This document shows positions 1 through 11,797 of a stretch of DNA of 64,000 nucleotides, one piece after another (positions within the stretch are counted from its first letter, which is position 1; each line of letters starts with the position of its first letter). The translations under genes were made by a program, and so were the position numbers. Source of the stretch: Takakia lepidozioides (lineage: Eukaryota > Streptophyta > Takakiopsida > Takakiales > Takakiaceae); the NCBI GenBank assembly GCA_030704615.1, contig CM060734.1, positions 56,560,042 to 56,624,041 of the forward strand, given 5' to 3'. The notes beneath the pieces were generated by a model that was not told where the DNA came from, ran no database searches, and worked only from the letters and a program-made list of their open reading frames with translations.

Positions 1-254
1 CTAGGGTCATGGCTGTGAGCTCCATACAAAGAAAGACAAAAAAGTCCCATTTATTGTTCTGCAAGCACTAGCAATCATGAAACTGTGTGAGAGACTGTTT
101 CCTTGAGTGGTGAGAAATGCTGAATAGGTATACAGAATTTCTCCACCAATTACCCTCAACACTTTTAAGTTCTGAGCACCTCCCCGACACCTTACATCAG
201 TTGCTTAACACTAATGCCACGGTGTGATTGGCTTAGGCTACTGAACTCCAAATA

Positions 255-285
<31 letters not shown>

Positions 286-3200
286 CTTTTGTAATTGTAT
301 TTTTTATATAAGCTCAACAAAAAGTCTCAGAAAATGCTACTGTAAAACAACTAGTTAAAAATTCAATGAAAGCAGTTTGGGAGCCAGGACACATGGAGGA
401 TTCAAGGGTGACACCTTGCCAACACAATTGGAAATCCACGGGCAGTGATGGTCAAATTGATCTACACAGCGGTTGCATGATGAGCAGTGCTTTGATCGAG
501 GTGGCCTCACTATCTGCAATAATTCATCAATATCCAAATCCTGTCACAAATTAGCCTCTGAATCTAAGAGACTCATCTGGATATTGCCATGAGCTCGACA
601 ATCTGTTTACAGGTGATTGAGCTTGGAACAAACTTCCAGTTTGGTCGCACCGTGGCATGTAGAAAGGTAAAATGTAGTCAAAATGCAGACCAGTTTGTCC
701 AAATTAACAGTTATGGAAACAAAACAGAAACACACCTTGCAAGTGGGGCACAACTGCGACCAATAGCCAGCCCACAGCGCTGGGTTGCTCAAATCACCCT
801 TCAATAGAGGCTCCTGTCACATCAGAAGACACCTCCATTATGTGTGTAACACAAAGCAATCATGCACCTTCCCATCTCTCTGCCACCAAACCTGACCATG
901 GGAACAACCTTCACCCTAGAAGCCTGACAATTCTTGGGATTAGATCCAATTAAGCTCTGCTAGTACTCCACAATCAAGAACAATCATCATCACATGCACA
1001 AATTCCTAGCGTGGAATCCAAAGGACCTAACCACTTTGTATCCGTGGGATGATGAAGTGGAGTAAGTAGCACCACTCACATCTGCACCCTTCCGGCTGAG
1101 TAGTTGCTGACCACGTATAGGACTGATGTACCCTGGATCCTTACTGTCAAGATAAAATAATTCTTGTCAAATCATCAACACTTCCATGCATCTGCCCACC
1201 AACATGATGACTGCTTCCATACTTGTCTATTGTAACTAACCCCTACAGAGCTGGCATACACCATCCCGGGTTCCGTCATCATTCACAAAATATTAAGCTA
1301 ATACTGAACTATTCATAGATACAGTAGGCGTTTCATAATTAAGCAGTGTACTGTTGGCTATGCAGTATGTCTATATTTGTCATTCGTTTGATTTGCGATC
1401 GGACTGGTGCTTGACAAGCCAGAGGCACACATTTACACCATGGGCCCAATAAATCAAGTTAGAGACAAGACAGCACACAGGACAGCAGTTATGCAATATG
1501 CAAAAGTGACTTCCGGTTTCAAGCTTCACTATGTACGACTACTGCCCCCTGTGTAAGGATGATCACATCACTAGAAGGCTTTCTCATACTTAGAATGTAG
1601 GATTACCTCAATGACTGCGTAGTCTTAAACGCATATGATGGCCTACCTGGTACACCGATAGAGTAGGAAGAGTCCCCCTGTGGCCAGCAACACAACAATA
1701 CATGCCCAGAATCCATCCCCAGCCGTAATCCTTAACAAAGCCTGCGCTGCACACCCCAAGCCATGCACCACATAAGGGTTCAATTGCCATTTTATGATGC
1801 TAAATGTTTACTAAGTTTTCCAAACCAACAATGTCCTAACACTCCCAACCAGAAAGAGAATAAACAGCTGCTCACTAAGTTCCTTTATGTGTCACGGAGC
1901 TCTTAAGGAGCCAAAAGATTGCAAATGCAATTCTAGAAACGCAAGTCTGGAACTTAGACTGCCTACTAGCAGATGATCAGTAACCTGGTGGCAGTAAGAA
2001 GTCACCAGTTGCAGAACTGAGAGGTGACTTACAATTAATAACAGAGTTAATAAAGGTAAGGACCAAGCTGATGATGATCAGCCAGAGGACAGGGGCCAGG
2101 CCCAACTTTGCAAGCTTGCTTATCCACCCCTTGTCATCCCACCGGTTGTTGAAGACCCTTCGCGCATTTGACTGTGCAAATGCCCGCATATCAAATGACC
2201 ACATCAACCAGACTTGCACCAAAAAGTCCTCATTGTGATTAAACCAACCAATAAGACAGCAATAATCAGTGAATGACATTGCCATTAGCAGTCCTGACTG
2301 ATTGCAGTATTAGTGCGTGTTGGGGCATTCAGTAGAGGTTTGAAGAAGCGTGATGATGGTTGCGACAGATGCCTTGAGCAGAAGGAAAGGTTGAGAACTG
2401 ACAAGGAAAAGCGCAACATGACGGTGGCCTTTGTCAGAGGCCAACTGTGCTGGGGTGCATTTGGTGGCCTCAGTGGCCATGAGGTCGTCAAGGGTGCCTG
2501 CCTGCACAAGCACAGTGCACGCCTCCAGGTTGCCTCGTATAGCCGCCCAGTGCAATGGTGTGCACCCTGCCACACAATCACCCCACTGTGTGCTCAATTA
2601 TCTTAACAAGGCATCTATTTGGGCATTTTTGACAGTATGATCTACCCAACTCTGCACCCAAATTGCTGATTGGCCAATAAAATTTGGATGAACCTCTGCA
2701 CTAGGTGAACACATCAATATCTTACTCTGCTAACCCAAAAGGGCAGCCTGACAGCTCCGTGTGGACCATGCAATGCAACAGCCTAAACACAGCATTGTGC
2801 TCCTGCACATGTACCTTCTTTATCTGCTCGATTTAGGTAGGCATCCATAAAAAGAAGAAGTCGTATGGAATCTGCAAATCCTTTGTAGGCAGCCCTGCCA
2901 TCCAGTTGGAACACAACCTCAATACCTAGTCCTACGAAACAGTGGACTATACAGCTCCTCCTCTCAAGACCAAGATAATATAACCATCTCCTTGGTACAC
3001 TCCCAGCTCCATCAGCAAAAAGCAAGCAGCAAAAGCCAGTGAGGTGCAAGATGGATATGTTCCATCCTCGAAACAGTCAGATCCACATTGACTAACCCCC
3101 ATGGATGATCACAATCGTTGTTGAAAACAGAGCCTAGAGAATGTGTAACACATGCCTTCTCAAAATAGTGTCCAGCATCACTTTGCTGTTGTCATTCACC

Positions 3201-5804
3201 CCAGCATCTCTACGGACAAAAAGCAACGGAGTTTCTGGGGAAGTCACTAGCAGACTGAACTGTAGAAAGGTGTTCAATGCGACATCATAAGGCTTAATGC
3301 ATACACAACCAGTCCAATGAACATATCTGGCTATTGTTGCAGAATGGACAGAACTGCCACCCACCAATGCAAAGGGCTTCGGCCATCATTGTCGGGGGCA
3401 TCCACTTCTGCACCCCATTTAGTGACAATGTGATAAAGCAGTGCCGTGTGCCCATACTGCGCTGCCACATGACTTGTCTGCAGGACCAGCAGGCTACGCA
3501 ATCAGTAAACTAGCCTACTAACAAAACCTTATAACAACATTGCTCAGCTTTAGGTCTGGGCTTTCAATGTAACATATATGCCCTTCACAATCCAAAATTT
3601 TAAATTATCCAAATCGAAAACTTGCAGCAGATTATAGGTTTCAGTAAGAGTAGAAAGAGATGCATGGTCCAGCCATAAACTCACCAAGATCTAAGATCAT
3701 CGCTAAGAACAAACTGCCGAGACCACCACCCCATCACATAGTTGAAACCAACCTTACTCACCAGACAGGAATTTTGACCATCACTTACAATGCTGCCCTT
3801 TCATTAAAAAGAGTTGATAACATTTAACACACCCGATATCCATGTGAATCAGCATACTCGAGGCGTGCTCCATTCTGGAGCAGAAGTTCTGCCACCTGGA
3901 TCGATCCCCGAACTGCTGTCCAATGAAGTGCAGTTTGCCCAGTGAAGTCTGCAGCGTTTATCTCTGCTCCATGCTGCACATACAGCCCAAACCAAACAGA
4001 GCATGCCATTCATCAACCATACATGGTTGCTTACATCCAGTTGTTAGCCACCGAACACTCTAATTGGATAAAGAATGTACTCATGAGACGTTAGTTGCCA
4101 TAGCCTTGTGGCCATAGACCCCATTCCCAGTTTGGGCAGAAAAAGAGGGAACAGACACAACCTTTGTGCGGGGCTCACTTCAGTAGTGGGACTTACCTTG
4201 ATATAAGGAATCAGTTCAGGCTTTCAGATTTCTCTACAAAGCCCTTCACACAAGCATCAATCTGCTGTGTGTAAGCTGCCCAGCAATTATAGTCCTACAG
4301 GGCCAAGGCTTTAGGCTCAGCCTCGAGAATTTGAAAGTTGGTGAACAGAGGTACAGGTACCATGTTCTTGATGATTCTGAGGAGGAGGGTCACTCTGTGA
4401 TGAGAATAACCCAGACATTTTATCGGAAAATGGATATTGTCTGCAGGCCACCCACACCTCAGGCATTGACAATCTCCTTGACCTCCTTGCATCTGTTTAT
4501 TGTTCAAACGGGTAAACTCCCAACAAATTCAGGGGAGTTTTGGGCTTGTTTTGTTCAGCGTTCTTCCTGCTTCCGACATGGCCTTAGACACTTCAGCCTC
4601 CAAGTCAGCTTCATGTAGCAGGCTCAGTTCTTCCTGCCTAATTGTCAGATACTTGAAATCCCCCTCTTAACCTTTTCCACCAGGATTTAGTTCTCTAAGC
4701 ACCGAAAGCTGACTGAATTCTAAGGGTTTAACTGGTTGGAGTTGCCCTCACACACGGTAGATGCGCACTCCAAGTTAGGCCTAATAACATTGCAAAGCAT
4801 GGTCCTTTTAACTTCAATGTTAATCCTTCTGCAGTGGAAGAATTGAGTGAGACCCAAAGCTTTGCGATCAACAGACACAGATAGGGGTAAACATTGCTTC
4901 ATAACTGGCAGTGCATGCAGCAGTACCCAGTAAACCTCACTCCCCAGATATTCTCTCTTACAGTGAAGCTTTGGTGTTCCCCCCACCTTGTCTCCACATA
5001 GCTGTACAGCAAACTAGACAGGCAGCTGCCAAAATAGCATGGCACAGGTTTGCAGCAAAGGTATAGAGGGAGAAAGCCGCTTCTTCTGACTGAACGCCCT
5101 TTTGAAGATGCAAACATAACTTCCAGAGGGTAGTTGAACTTAGAAAAGTAACTTGACAGTATAATCGCTTGGACCATTGCGCACTGATGTGAATCCACAG
5201 TGAGGTGAGTGTTAATACTGCCCTGGCTTAGCAAGCCAAGAGTACCAGGTGAAGCCAAAAGTCACATCAGTTCCCCCATTCAAAGCCAAACGGAGAGTGA
5301 CAACTTATATCGAATGGCAGCGAGGTAATCAGGTTCGCCCAGTTCTTGTTGAGAGGAATTGCGTAAGGAGAATCCAAACCTGATTGTCAACCTATGAATA
5401 CCTCTACGTATTCCCAACCTGCGCCTCACTCCTTCCGTCTCTCCGGCAACCAAAAGAGTTGACACTGGTAGGGGACGTCAGTGGAGCTTTCTAATGTTTC
5501 AGCCCACTGTGCCTGAGCTCCTTTAAAGGGGGGAGGGGGAAACCTCGAGAAGGTACTGAGCGGCAGCAGTCCGATTGTTGAGCGCACTCCACTGAAGCGC
5601 GTAGTAGCCTCCTGCATCGGGATTCGACACCGAGCACCCGTCTTGCTCAACCAGTCTCCGCAGTTTGTCGATATCTCCATATGCAGCTGCTGTATAGACG
5701 TCATCTTTTTGTGTTTCCTCTTCCTCAATTTTCAGTACAGCATCTACTGCGTTCCCATTCTCTCTGAGTGGCCCCTCTGTGACTACCTCGATCTCCGAAG
5801 CCAT
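1..5804 (-). CDS. TIP1: TIP1/PAT24-like ankyrin-repeat DHHC S-acyltransferase, 3' end outside window
   Basis: Eleven exons read on the minus strand: 5804-5544, 3973-3833, 3477-3365, 2894-2815, 2566-2403, 2171-2033, 1746-1647, 1143-1080, 813-736, 513-415 and 58-<1. All junctions are GT-AG and the codon phase closes at every one, giving 432 residues before the edge. The start is the ATG at 5804 (MASEIEV); an in-frame TTG lies just upstream. Ankyrin repeats span about residues 35-250 ([20 protein letters not shown]). Two hydrophobic segments ([26 protein letters not shown]) follow, then the cysteine-rich domain with [11 protein letters not shown] and DHHCPW near residues 390-405, and the start of a third membrane segment (KWDFFVFLC). 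The family palmitoylates membrane-associated proteins at Golgi/plasma membrane; in Arabidopsis TIP1 acts in tip growth. That role is inferred from family. The last membrane helix and tail are missing only because the window ends. Confidence 0.95.
257..285. repeat. (TTA)n microsatellite
   Basis: About nine TTA triplets in the intron between the last two visible exons of the TIP1-like gene. Confidence 0.9.
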
Positions 5805-7461
5805 CGTCAAAAAATCTTACACAAAGAAGTGTGATTAGTGCATATCCTCCCCGTGGCTCTCCCAAATTAGGGTTCAGTTGGGGCAATCCTTACTAATAAA
5901 CAGGACAAGTCCACAGGAGAGGAAAGGGATCCAAAATCAAAACCTTCTCCCGTTCTTCACTGATTGCAGCAGATGGAAGAACCTTAGTGAGGATCTGATT
6001 TTCTACTTGCAGAGAACTTGAATGTTGTCAGAGTCCTCTTCAATAAAATTTCATAGCCGACACTCACCAGTGAACTACTTGATCATTGCCGGAGCCCTCA
6101 AAAATTGTCAGGCTGAAATCCCCATCTCGCCATTGACCTCCCTCCCTACATCACAAGAAATCTGCAACTGTCTACAGACTTTCTCTTTCTCGTTGTGTGA
6201 TCGACACCAAGAGACCCAATAATTGTTCTCTTTTCCTTCCTTTATTACACTCTTTCTTTGTTTTTCTTTCCATTTTGTCAACACTATTCCAGCTGCAAGG
6301 ACGGCGAAGTTTCGTACATGGAAATTGACCATTTGAAGATAAGAGTCTAGAATCTAGAACACCCATCAACGCCAACGTCAACACCGTTTCTTTCCTATGC
6401 CTCTATCGTAAGTAGTTTGCAGCGGTCCCTTTGTGGCCTGCGCAGAGCTGTCGATAAACGCGTGAGTTTGCATGCCCACATCTGCGTCGAGTCTTGGTGG
6501 AAGGAGCACATCATGTTCTTAGGATTCAAGTCAGAAACAGCTTTCACGTTCACTGCGGGAGACTGAGGGGGAGGCCATCACACAAGCTCAACTACATATG
6601 AGTCACTCCTGCAGTTAGACACAACTGTGAAGATTGACAGCATAGCACTTGTGGAAGCTGGCATGTTTGAGAAACAAAGAAAAACATTGTCCCATTTACA
6701 GGAAGCTCGATGTTGCAAGGAGATGCACTCCATAAACCACCTCCCGCCCCGCACCTGGTTTGGACAGACATGAGAGGAAGGGAAGAATGGTTGAAAGTAG
6801 CATGTGGGGCAGGTTTGTGGTTTCTACCACCAACGTATGGGAACTCAGCCTGAAATGTTATGCAGCTTGAACACGGCCATGAAAGACAATAGGAGCTTGT
6901 CAACTATTCCCATAGCTACTGATACACTGGTACAGCCCAGCGTTGGTGGCATGTGCCACAGCTGGTCATTGCGATTCGGCACATGGTTAAGCCAAGCAGC
7001 TGCGTTCACATTCTTTCTACTGCTCCAGTTACACCAGACGCATGCACAAATTTCAGACCAAGTTTGGTAAACAACGTGCTGAACACCATCAACTCACCGT
7101 GAACCTTGTTCAGTACAGCATTTCAAACACTACTGCAAACTTATGGTGCGTGAGAAATCAAAACCATATGTGAATTCAGGAAGCACCGAACACAGCACTA
7201 CTCCCTTGGGGAGAAGTGCTTACACACTGTACATCCAGCCACTCTTCTACAGAAATTCTAATGTCCAAATGCCATCACTCCCTTGGGGAGACTGTACATC
7301 CAGCCACTCTTCTACAGAAATTCTAATGTCCAGATCCCATCACTCCCTTGGTGTTTTGAATTTGAGCTTCCATGATGCATGTCATTGTAATAATGTCCTG
7401 CAGAAGTTTCAAATCACTGATTGACTAAAAATCTCTCCCTCTGAAACTTACTTCCTGATTT
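5805..7461. other. Intergenic region between TIP1-like and DUF3598-like genes
   Basis: This 1.66-kb stretch should contain the promoter and 5' UTR of the minus-strand TIP1-like gene (just above 5804) and the 3' flank of the DUF3598-like gene (below 7462). Short open frames occur on both strands, but none shows a domain or splice structure I recognise. The only clear structure is a direct duplication at 7201-7350. Confidence 0.5.
7201..7350. repeat. Tandem direct duplication (77- and 65-bp copies)
   Basis: The block starting CTCCCTTGGGGAGA recurs at 7201 and 7278, and its first 9 bases again at 7343. The copies share the run from TGTACATCCAGCC to TTCTAATGTCCA. The first copy has about 12 extra bases (AGTGCTTACACA). 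Confidence 0.85.
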
Positions 7462-9217
7462 TCAAGCAACCTTGTTGTAGGTTCCAGACTTGATATATGA
7501 CAAGTTCAAATCTGCACCATATGCAACAGACATCACCCGCACTTGTTCATCACTCACCACCCATGTCACATAGAAAGCGAAGTCCTTGCCCACAGCAGCC
7601 TCTTTGGGTGTAAACACAGTCACATTGTTAGGCAAATACAGTAGGGTATAGCCCTCAGCTTCTTCCTCAGTCAGACCCCCTCTGAATCCTTGCCAGACAG
7701 CCTCTCGCCTTGTCCAAACTAAAGCTGGAGTTATACTCTCTTCCTTGCCACGGTACGTACCCTTTGGTTCCTCCCTGCTTGTCTCAAGCGGCGGGGACCT
7801 GTCACAGCAGTAACGTTGTTACCAAACCTCACAAACAAGGATTATAATGGCTTTGATGGGCTCTGCTGAGAGGTAGAGACCAACTCATATGTCCCTCATC
7901 CTTGTCATAGAAAGAGATGCACAAAGATCTTAAACCCAATTAACAGGCTTTGCCCTCTTGAGTCCGTCCTGCATTTGTAATCTGGACTGTCACTAATATG
8001 CCCGGTGACCTAAATTCGGTACACTGATAGAAACACAGAATTAAGTGCAGAGTCTCCACAGATCGTCACTTGCTCCAACATGCAACTTGCTCTCAGAAAG
8101 GCTTGTGGAGTACATCTGGGAGACTTACAAGAACTGTGCCATGTATGCCTGCGGTTCCATGGTGGCCATGAGGGAGACGAGAGTCTTTTAAGGGTGGGAA
8201 AGGGCCCACAATTCCTTTCCTCGATCATTGCAGCACACTACTATTAAATTCCAGACAGGGGAGTGTTTGCCATAGCAAAGAGCATATGGTAGTACTGACC
8301 TCTGATGGCACCATAAAGTCCCATTCCAAGAGGAGTCCGGGCGCACATCACTGTCTCGGGTCTCCTCTAGCAGAAGTGCAACGCCAAGCTTTCCTTGACT
8401 GTCATAACCAACTGGTACAGTGAACCGTTTCTCTGGGCCTGGAAAAGGAAACTCATCATGTCAATCTTCCTGCAGAATATTCCACTGACGGTCATAGAGA
8501 TGTCATCTGCATGATACCAAAGACCAGTAGGCCAATCCTGGATCACTCCATTGTCTGCGCCGAGTATGGCCAAACAGATGTATTTCATGATCGGCACCCT
8601 AGAAACACCACCAGCTACATATGTATCTCACCAAATGCAATTTTGAACCACGTGGAATGCAGTAAGTCACTGAAGAAACTAATTGAGCTACTGTTGAACC
8701 AGAGGAGGCCATGGACACAACTCCTGGGGAAGGAGAGATCTGATTCCAAAGCCTTACTTGCCATAAAGAATGGTTCGCTGAAGATGACTGACTTCGCATC
8801 ATTAGGTTTCAGGTACATCTGAATCCAACCCAGGTCTCCAGATGGAAACAACAGAATTCGGTGGTCGATTGAATTGGGGTGCCAAATTCCATCTGGCAAA
8901 GAATGCTCCTTCTCGCTCATTTCCCACGGCCCATATTCCCAACTCACATTGGGACCAAAGCCAGTGGCGTCATACCACTGATTGCGATGAAATAGCTTTG
9001 TTCTCTCCTTATCAACTGCCTGCAGCGAGCGGACAGACTTGTAGGTCTTGGCACACTCAAGGGAATCTGAAGGAACCCAATTGGTCCAGTAGCCATGCCA
9101 GTGCTTCCAGTGTGTATCAGCCTGCCAGTACCATATGTCATGCGGCGTCACCTGCTCCACAGTCTCTGGCCCAACCCCCAAACCATCGGGCATTTTCCAA
9201 TTTGTTGACGGATTCGC
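7462..9217 (-). CDS. DUF3598-like protein (probably plastid), 5' exon not found
   Basis: Three exons read 9217-8758, 8438-8300 and 7798-7462. Phases match at both joins (A|GC and AG|G) and the frame ends at TGA 7464-7462, giving 311 residues. The first has WHGYWTNW followed by SVRSLQAVD, then SLPDGIWHP and a FPSGDLGW strand; the second has RFTVPVGYDSQGKLGVALLLEE; the last carries LYLPNNVTVFTP and a final beta-rich segment. This beta-barrel, lipocalin-like pattern (WHG..T / SVRS / DG..HP / LPN) resembles DUF3598 proteins of cyanobacteria and chloroplasts, whose function is not known. The exon at 9217 follows a TTTTGACAG acceptor, so at least one upstream exon is expected, perhaps with a transit peptide. 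I could not place it. The ATG at 9193 inside this exon is an alternative start. The family assignment is by eye. Confidence 0.7.
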
Positions 9218-10440
9218 CTGTCAAAATCAGTGTGTGGATGTCAGAGCGACCTCACTATTAGTACCAAATTGGACTTGAACTGCCCCACTGCAAGGAACAA
9301 GAAGACAACCATAATAGCCACCTCCCACTGCCTGCTTTCACAGCATATCTGCAATTTGAAAGGGGGTGAAAGTGAACAGGGCAGTGAAAAGGACCTCCGA
9401 GAGCGTTGCCATTGCGTTTTTGTCGCTGCGGTACTTTTTGTTCGCCGAATGCTTGATTCCTGTCTCCGTATCACAGCTCAGTTAAGACAAATTTGAACTA
9501 TATCACACAGTGCCGAGCAAAAGTTCTTCCTAGCCAAGGTGATTATAATTTGACAGCCCACCCTCCACTGGAGAGCCACGCTCAATTGATTCGTTGAATC
9601 AATCGGAAGAGTTTTCAAGGGGGACAGCTGATGGACTTTCTCAAGTTGATCAAAGACTCTGAGATCTGAGACACCAACGCTACCGACTTCAAGTTTAAAA
9701 TCTCCACAGACCACTGAAGAGGAATCTCAACTCGTGGTCAAGGTAGAAACCTGATGAAATTATGGGTGTAGTTGCTCCACAAAGGAATCGGCATGAAAGT
9801 GATGATCCCCTGAAAGCAACTGGATCCCCGCAACTTGTTGGAACCACCCAAGTGGATGAGGCCGCCTGAAGCCGCAGTGAGGCCATGAATCGGCTCAACC
9901 CCCAAAGTCAGTTGAGTGAAAATCACTCTTGTGTTGCTCTCACACGCCCACGATTCAGTGCAGCTCACCGTGGCGCCGTCATCCTCCACCTCAGCCCGGG
10001 CCCGCTGCTCAGGACTCCAAATTGGCTCTTTTATACTCTGCCCGCAAGGAATCAGAAGAGAGGAGTCAACATCTTGAAAGCACATTGTGTTGGATTGGAA
10101 GCAGGACAAGCAAGTTGTAGCCCAATAGCAATGGGCACACGCCACCTTGGAAGTGGTTGTGGACTCAATCCACTGATTGGTGTCACAAAGGTGTCCACCT
10201 TCCTTGGGGGTAGGCATTAGCCCTTTAGACACCATCATTTACGCTTCCTTCGGTGTCATATAGGCTTTCATTTGAAGATTAACTAGGGTAGCCTGTGCCG
10301 TTGGCCCAAGTGTCCCCTGTCATGTAAGCCCAAGTGCAATCTCCTATGTATCCAAGTGTGTCTCCTATGTCAAGGCCCAAGTGCGACCTCTAAGGTAGCT
10401 TGTGCTGTTGGCCGAAGTGTCCAGTGTCATCTAAGTCCCA
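9218..10440. other. Unassigned region upstream of the DUF3598-like gene
   Basis: It should contain the missing first exon and promoter of the DUF3598-like gene. An open frame of 166 codons on the minus strand (10238-9738) shows no domain I recognise, and its codon use is not convincing. From about 10,260 to 10,440 short phrases such as CCCAAGTG and GTGTC recur irregularly. Confidence 0.4.
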
Positions 10441-10468
10441 TAGGAAGGCCTTCGAGGGCCACTGCCCC

Positions 10469-10726
10469 CTACATGCCCTCATTGGGGACCAAGGCTTGGG
10501 AGACCAAACCAGGGAGGATGGAATCCAGGAGGCACCCCTTGGGGACAAGAATGTATATCAGCAGGGGGCCTTGGAGGACCAAATCATGGAGGGCCCCCTA
10601 CATGCCCTCATTGGGGACCAAGGCTTGGGAGACCAAACCAGGGAGGATGGAATCCAGGAGGCACCCCTTGGGGACAAGAATGTATATCAGCAGGGGGCCT
10701 TGGAGGACCAAATCATGGAGGGCCGG
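10469..10726. repeat. 129-bp perfect tandem duplication (43 codons)
   Basis: The block 10469-10597 is repeated at 10598-10726 with no difference until the last two bases. The period is a multiple of three. It is followed to about 10,960 by degenerate ~60-bp repeats. Read on the minus strand in one frame these encode Gly/Pro-rich text (GPPG, PPGG), with stop codons between the two 129-bp copies. Confidence 0.95.
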
Positions 10727-11300
10727 CGTCTTGGGGATCATGATGTATACCACCAGGAGGCCTTGGAGGAGCAGATCTTGGAGCTGACCCCCCTTGGGGA
10801 CCATGACGTCTACCACCGGGAGGCCCTGGAGGGCCAGCTCCTGGTGGCCCCACTTCAGGACCATGAGTTCCACCACCCGGAGGCCTTGCAGGACCAACCC
10901 CTGGTGGCCCTCCTTCAGGACCATGAGTTCCACCACCCGGAGGCCCTGGAGGCGACCATGTGGTCCATTACCACCTCCATAATCTGGTGTAGAATTATCT
11001 TCATTGACTCTGTCTTGTAATAATGCAGCAAACCCTTCTTTTTTTGTGCCAATCCGAGTTCCCAAAGCATGTAATATCCGGCTTTTTGGAAGATTAGATG
11101 GTGAAAACTTTCAATTGGTGTTTGCACATATTTCCTCGTTGTGACAAATGGCATGTGCAACATGCCCACTCAAAGTCTGGATTGCAAATAATATAGTCAC
11201 GCCCAATAAAATGAGTACTGCAAACACGTGCAGGTTTGCCTTGGATGAACATCCCTGTATTATCTATTGGTGGCAATTCTACAAAACCATTGATTCCATT
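10727..11300 (-). pseudogene. C-terminal relic of a Mutator-type transposase (SWIM finger, Gly/Pro-rich tail)
   Basis: On the minus strand 11276-11094 encodes a SWIM zinc finger: a beta segment (IGRDYIICNPDFEWA) followed by CCTCHLSQRGNMCKHQLKV, that is CxC...CxH. A downstream frame starting near 11,065 reads GTKKEGFAALLQ and then, after a shift, a Gly/Pro-rich tail to about 10,730. SWIM fingers of this spacing sit at the C-terminus of MuDR/MURA-type transposases. No DDE catalytic core is visible upstream (11,300-11,797), so this is a fragment. It lies outside the giant element that begins at 11,798 and is a different sequence from that element's own transposase. Confidence 0.75.
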
Positions 11301-11788
11301 GATTCCATTGCTGAAAAATGCCTCTCAACATAAGCCAATCAACTCGCATTCCAATAAGATTTCATTTGGATATTAGATACCTACTGATCCTTAGGCTTCC
11401 ATGATATGCTTCCACTCCAGCATTTGTATTCTGGTTTGCATGGGGGAAATGTCCAACGGACCAAAAAAAGCCCATTCGTGCGCGAATGTGGTATCCTTGT
11501 ATTTACCCCCTAAGCGACGATGAGACCTCTTTTTGGATTTTGGGACAAAACCGGGACCCACCCTCACACGTTAGCCTGTAGCTACCTACCCCGATCATCC
11601 ACCGTAAGTCATACTTGCACAAGCACCCCAAATTCACCGTTTTGTTTGGGAGATTATAATAATTGAAAATAGTGCATTTTTTGGATAAATGAAAAACAAA
11701 AACCAAAACTTCATGTTTGACCAACCAAAAAATCAATGTTGCAAAATTTTGCTAGGAGAAAAAGTGCCATATTCTAGTGTAGTGCTGC

Positions 11789-11797
11789 ATCCCAAAC
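11789..11797. repeat. Left 9-bp target-site duplication ATCCCAAAC
   Basis: ATCCCAAAC directly precedes the left terminus of the giant element and is repeated exactly at 40665-40673 just after its right terminus. Nine bp is the usual duplication of Mutator-superfamily transposases. Confidence 0.93.

Noticed and set aside
9738-10238. 166-codon minus-strand frame
   Set aside because: No recognisable motif, no matching splice sites to the DUF3598-like exons, and erratic composition.
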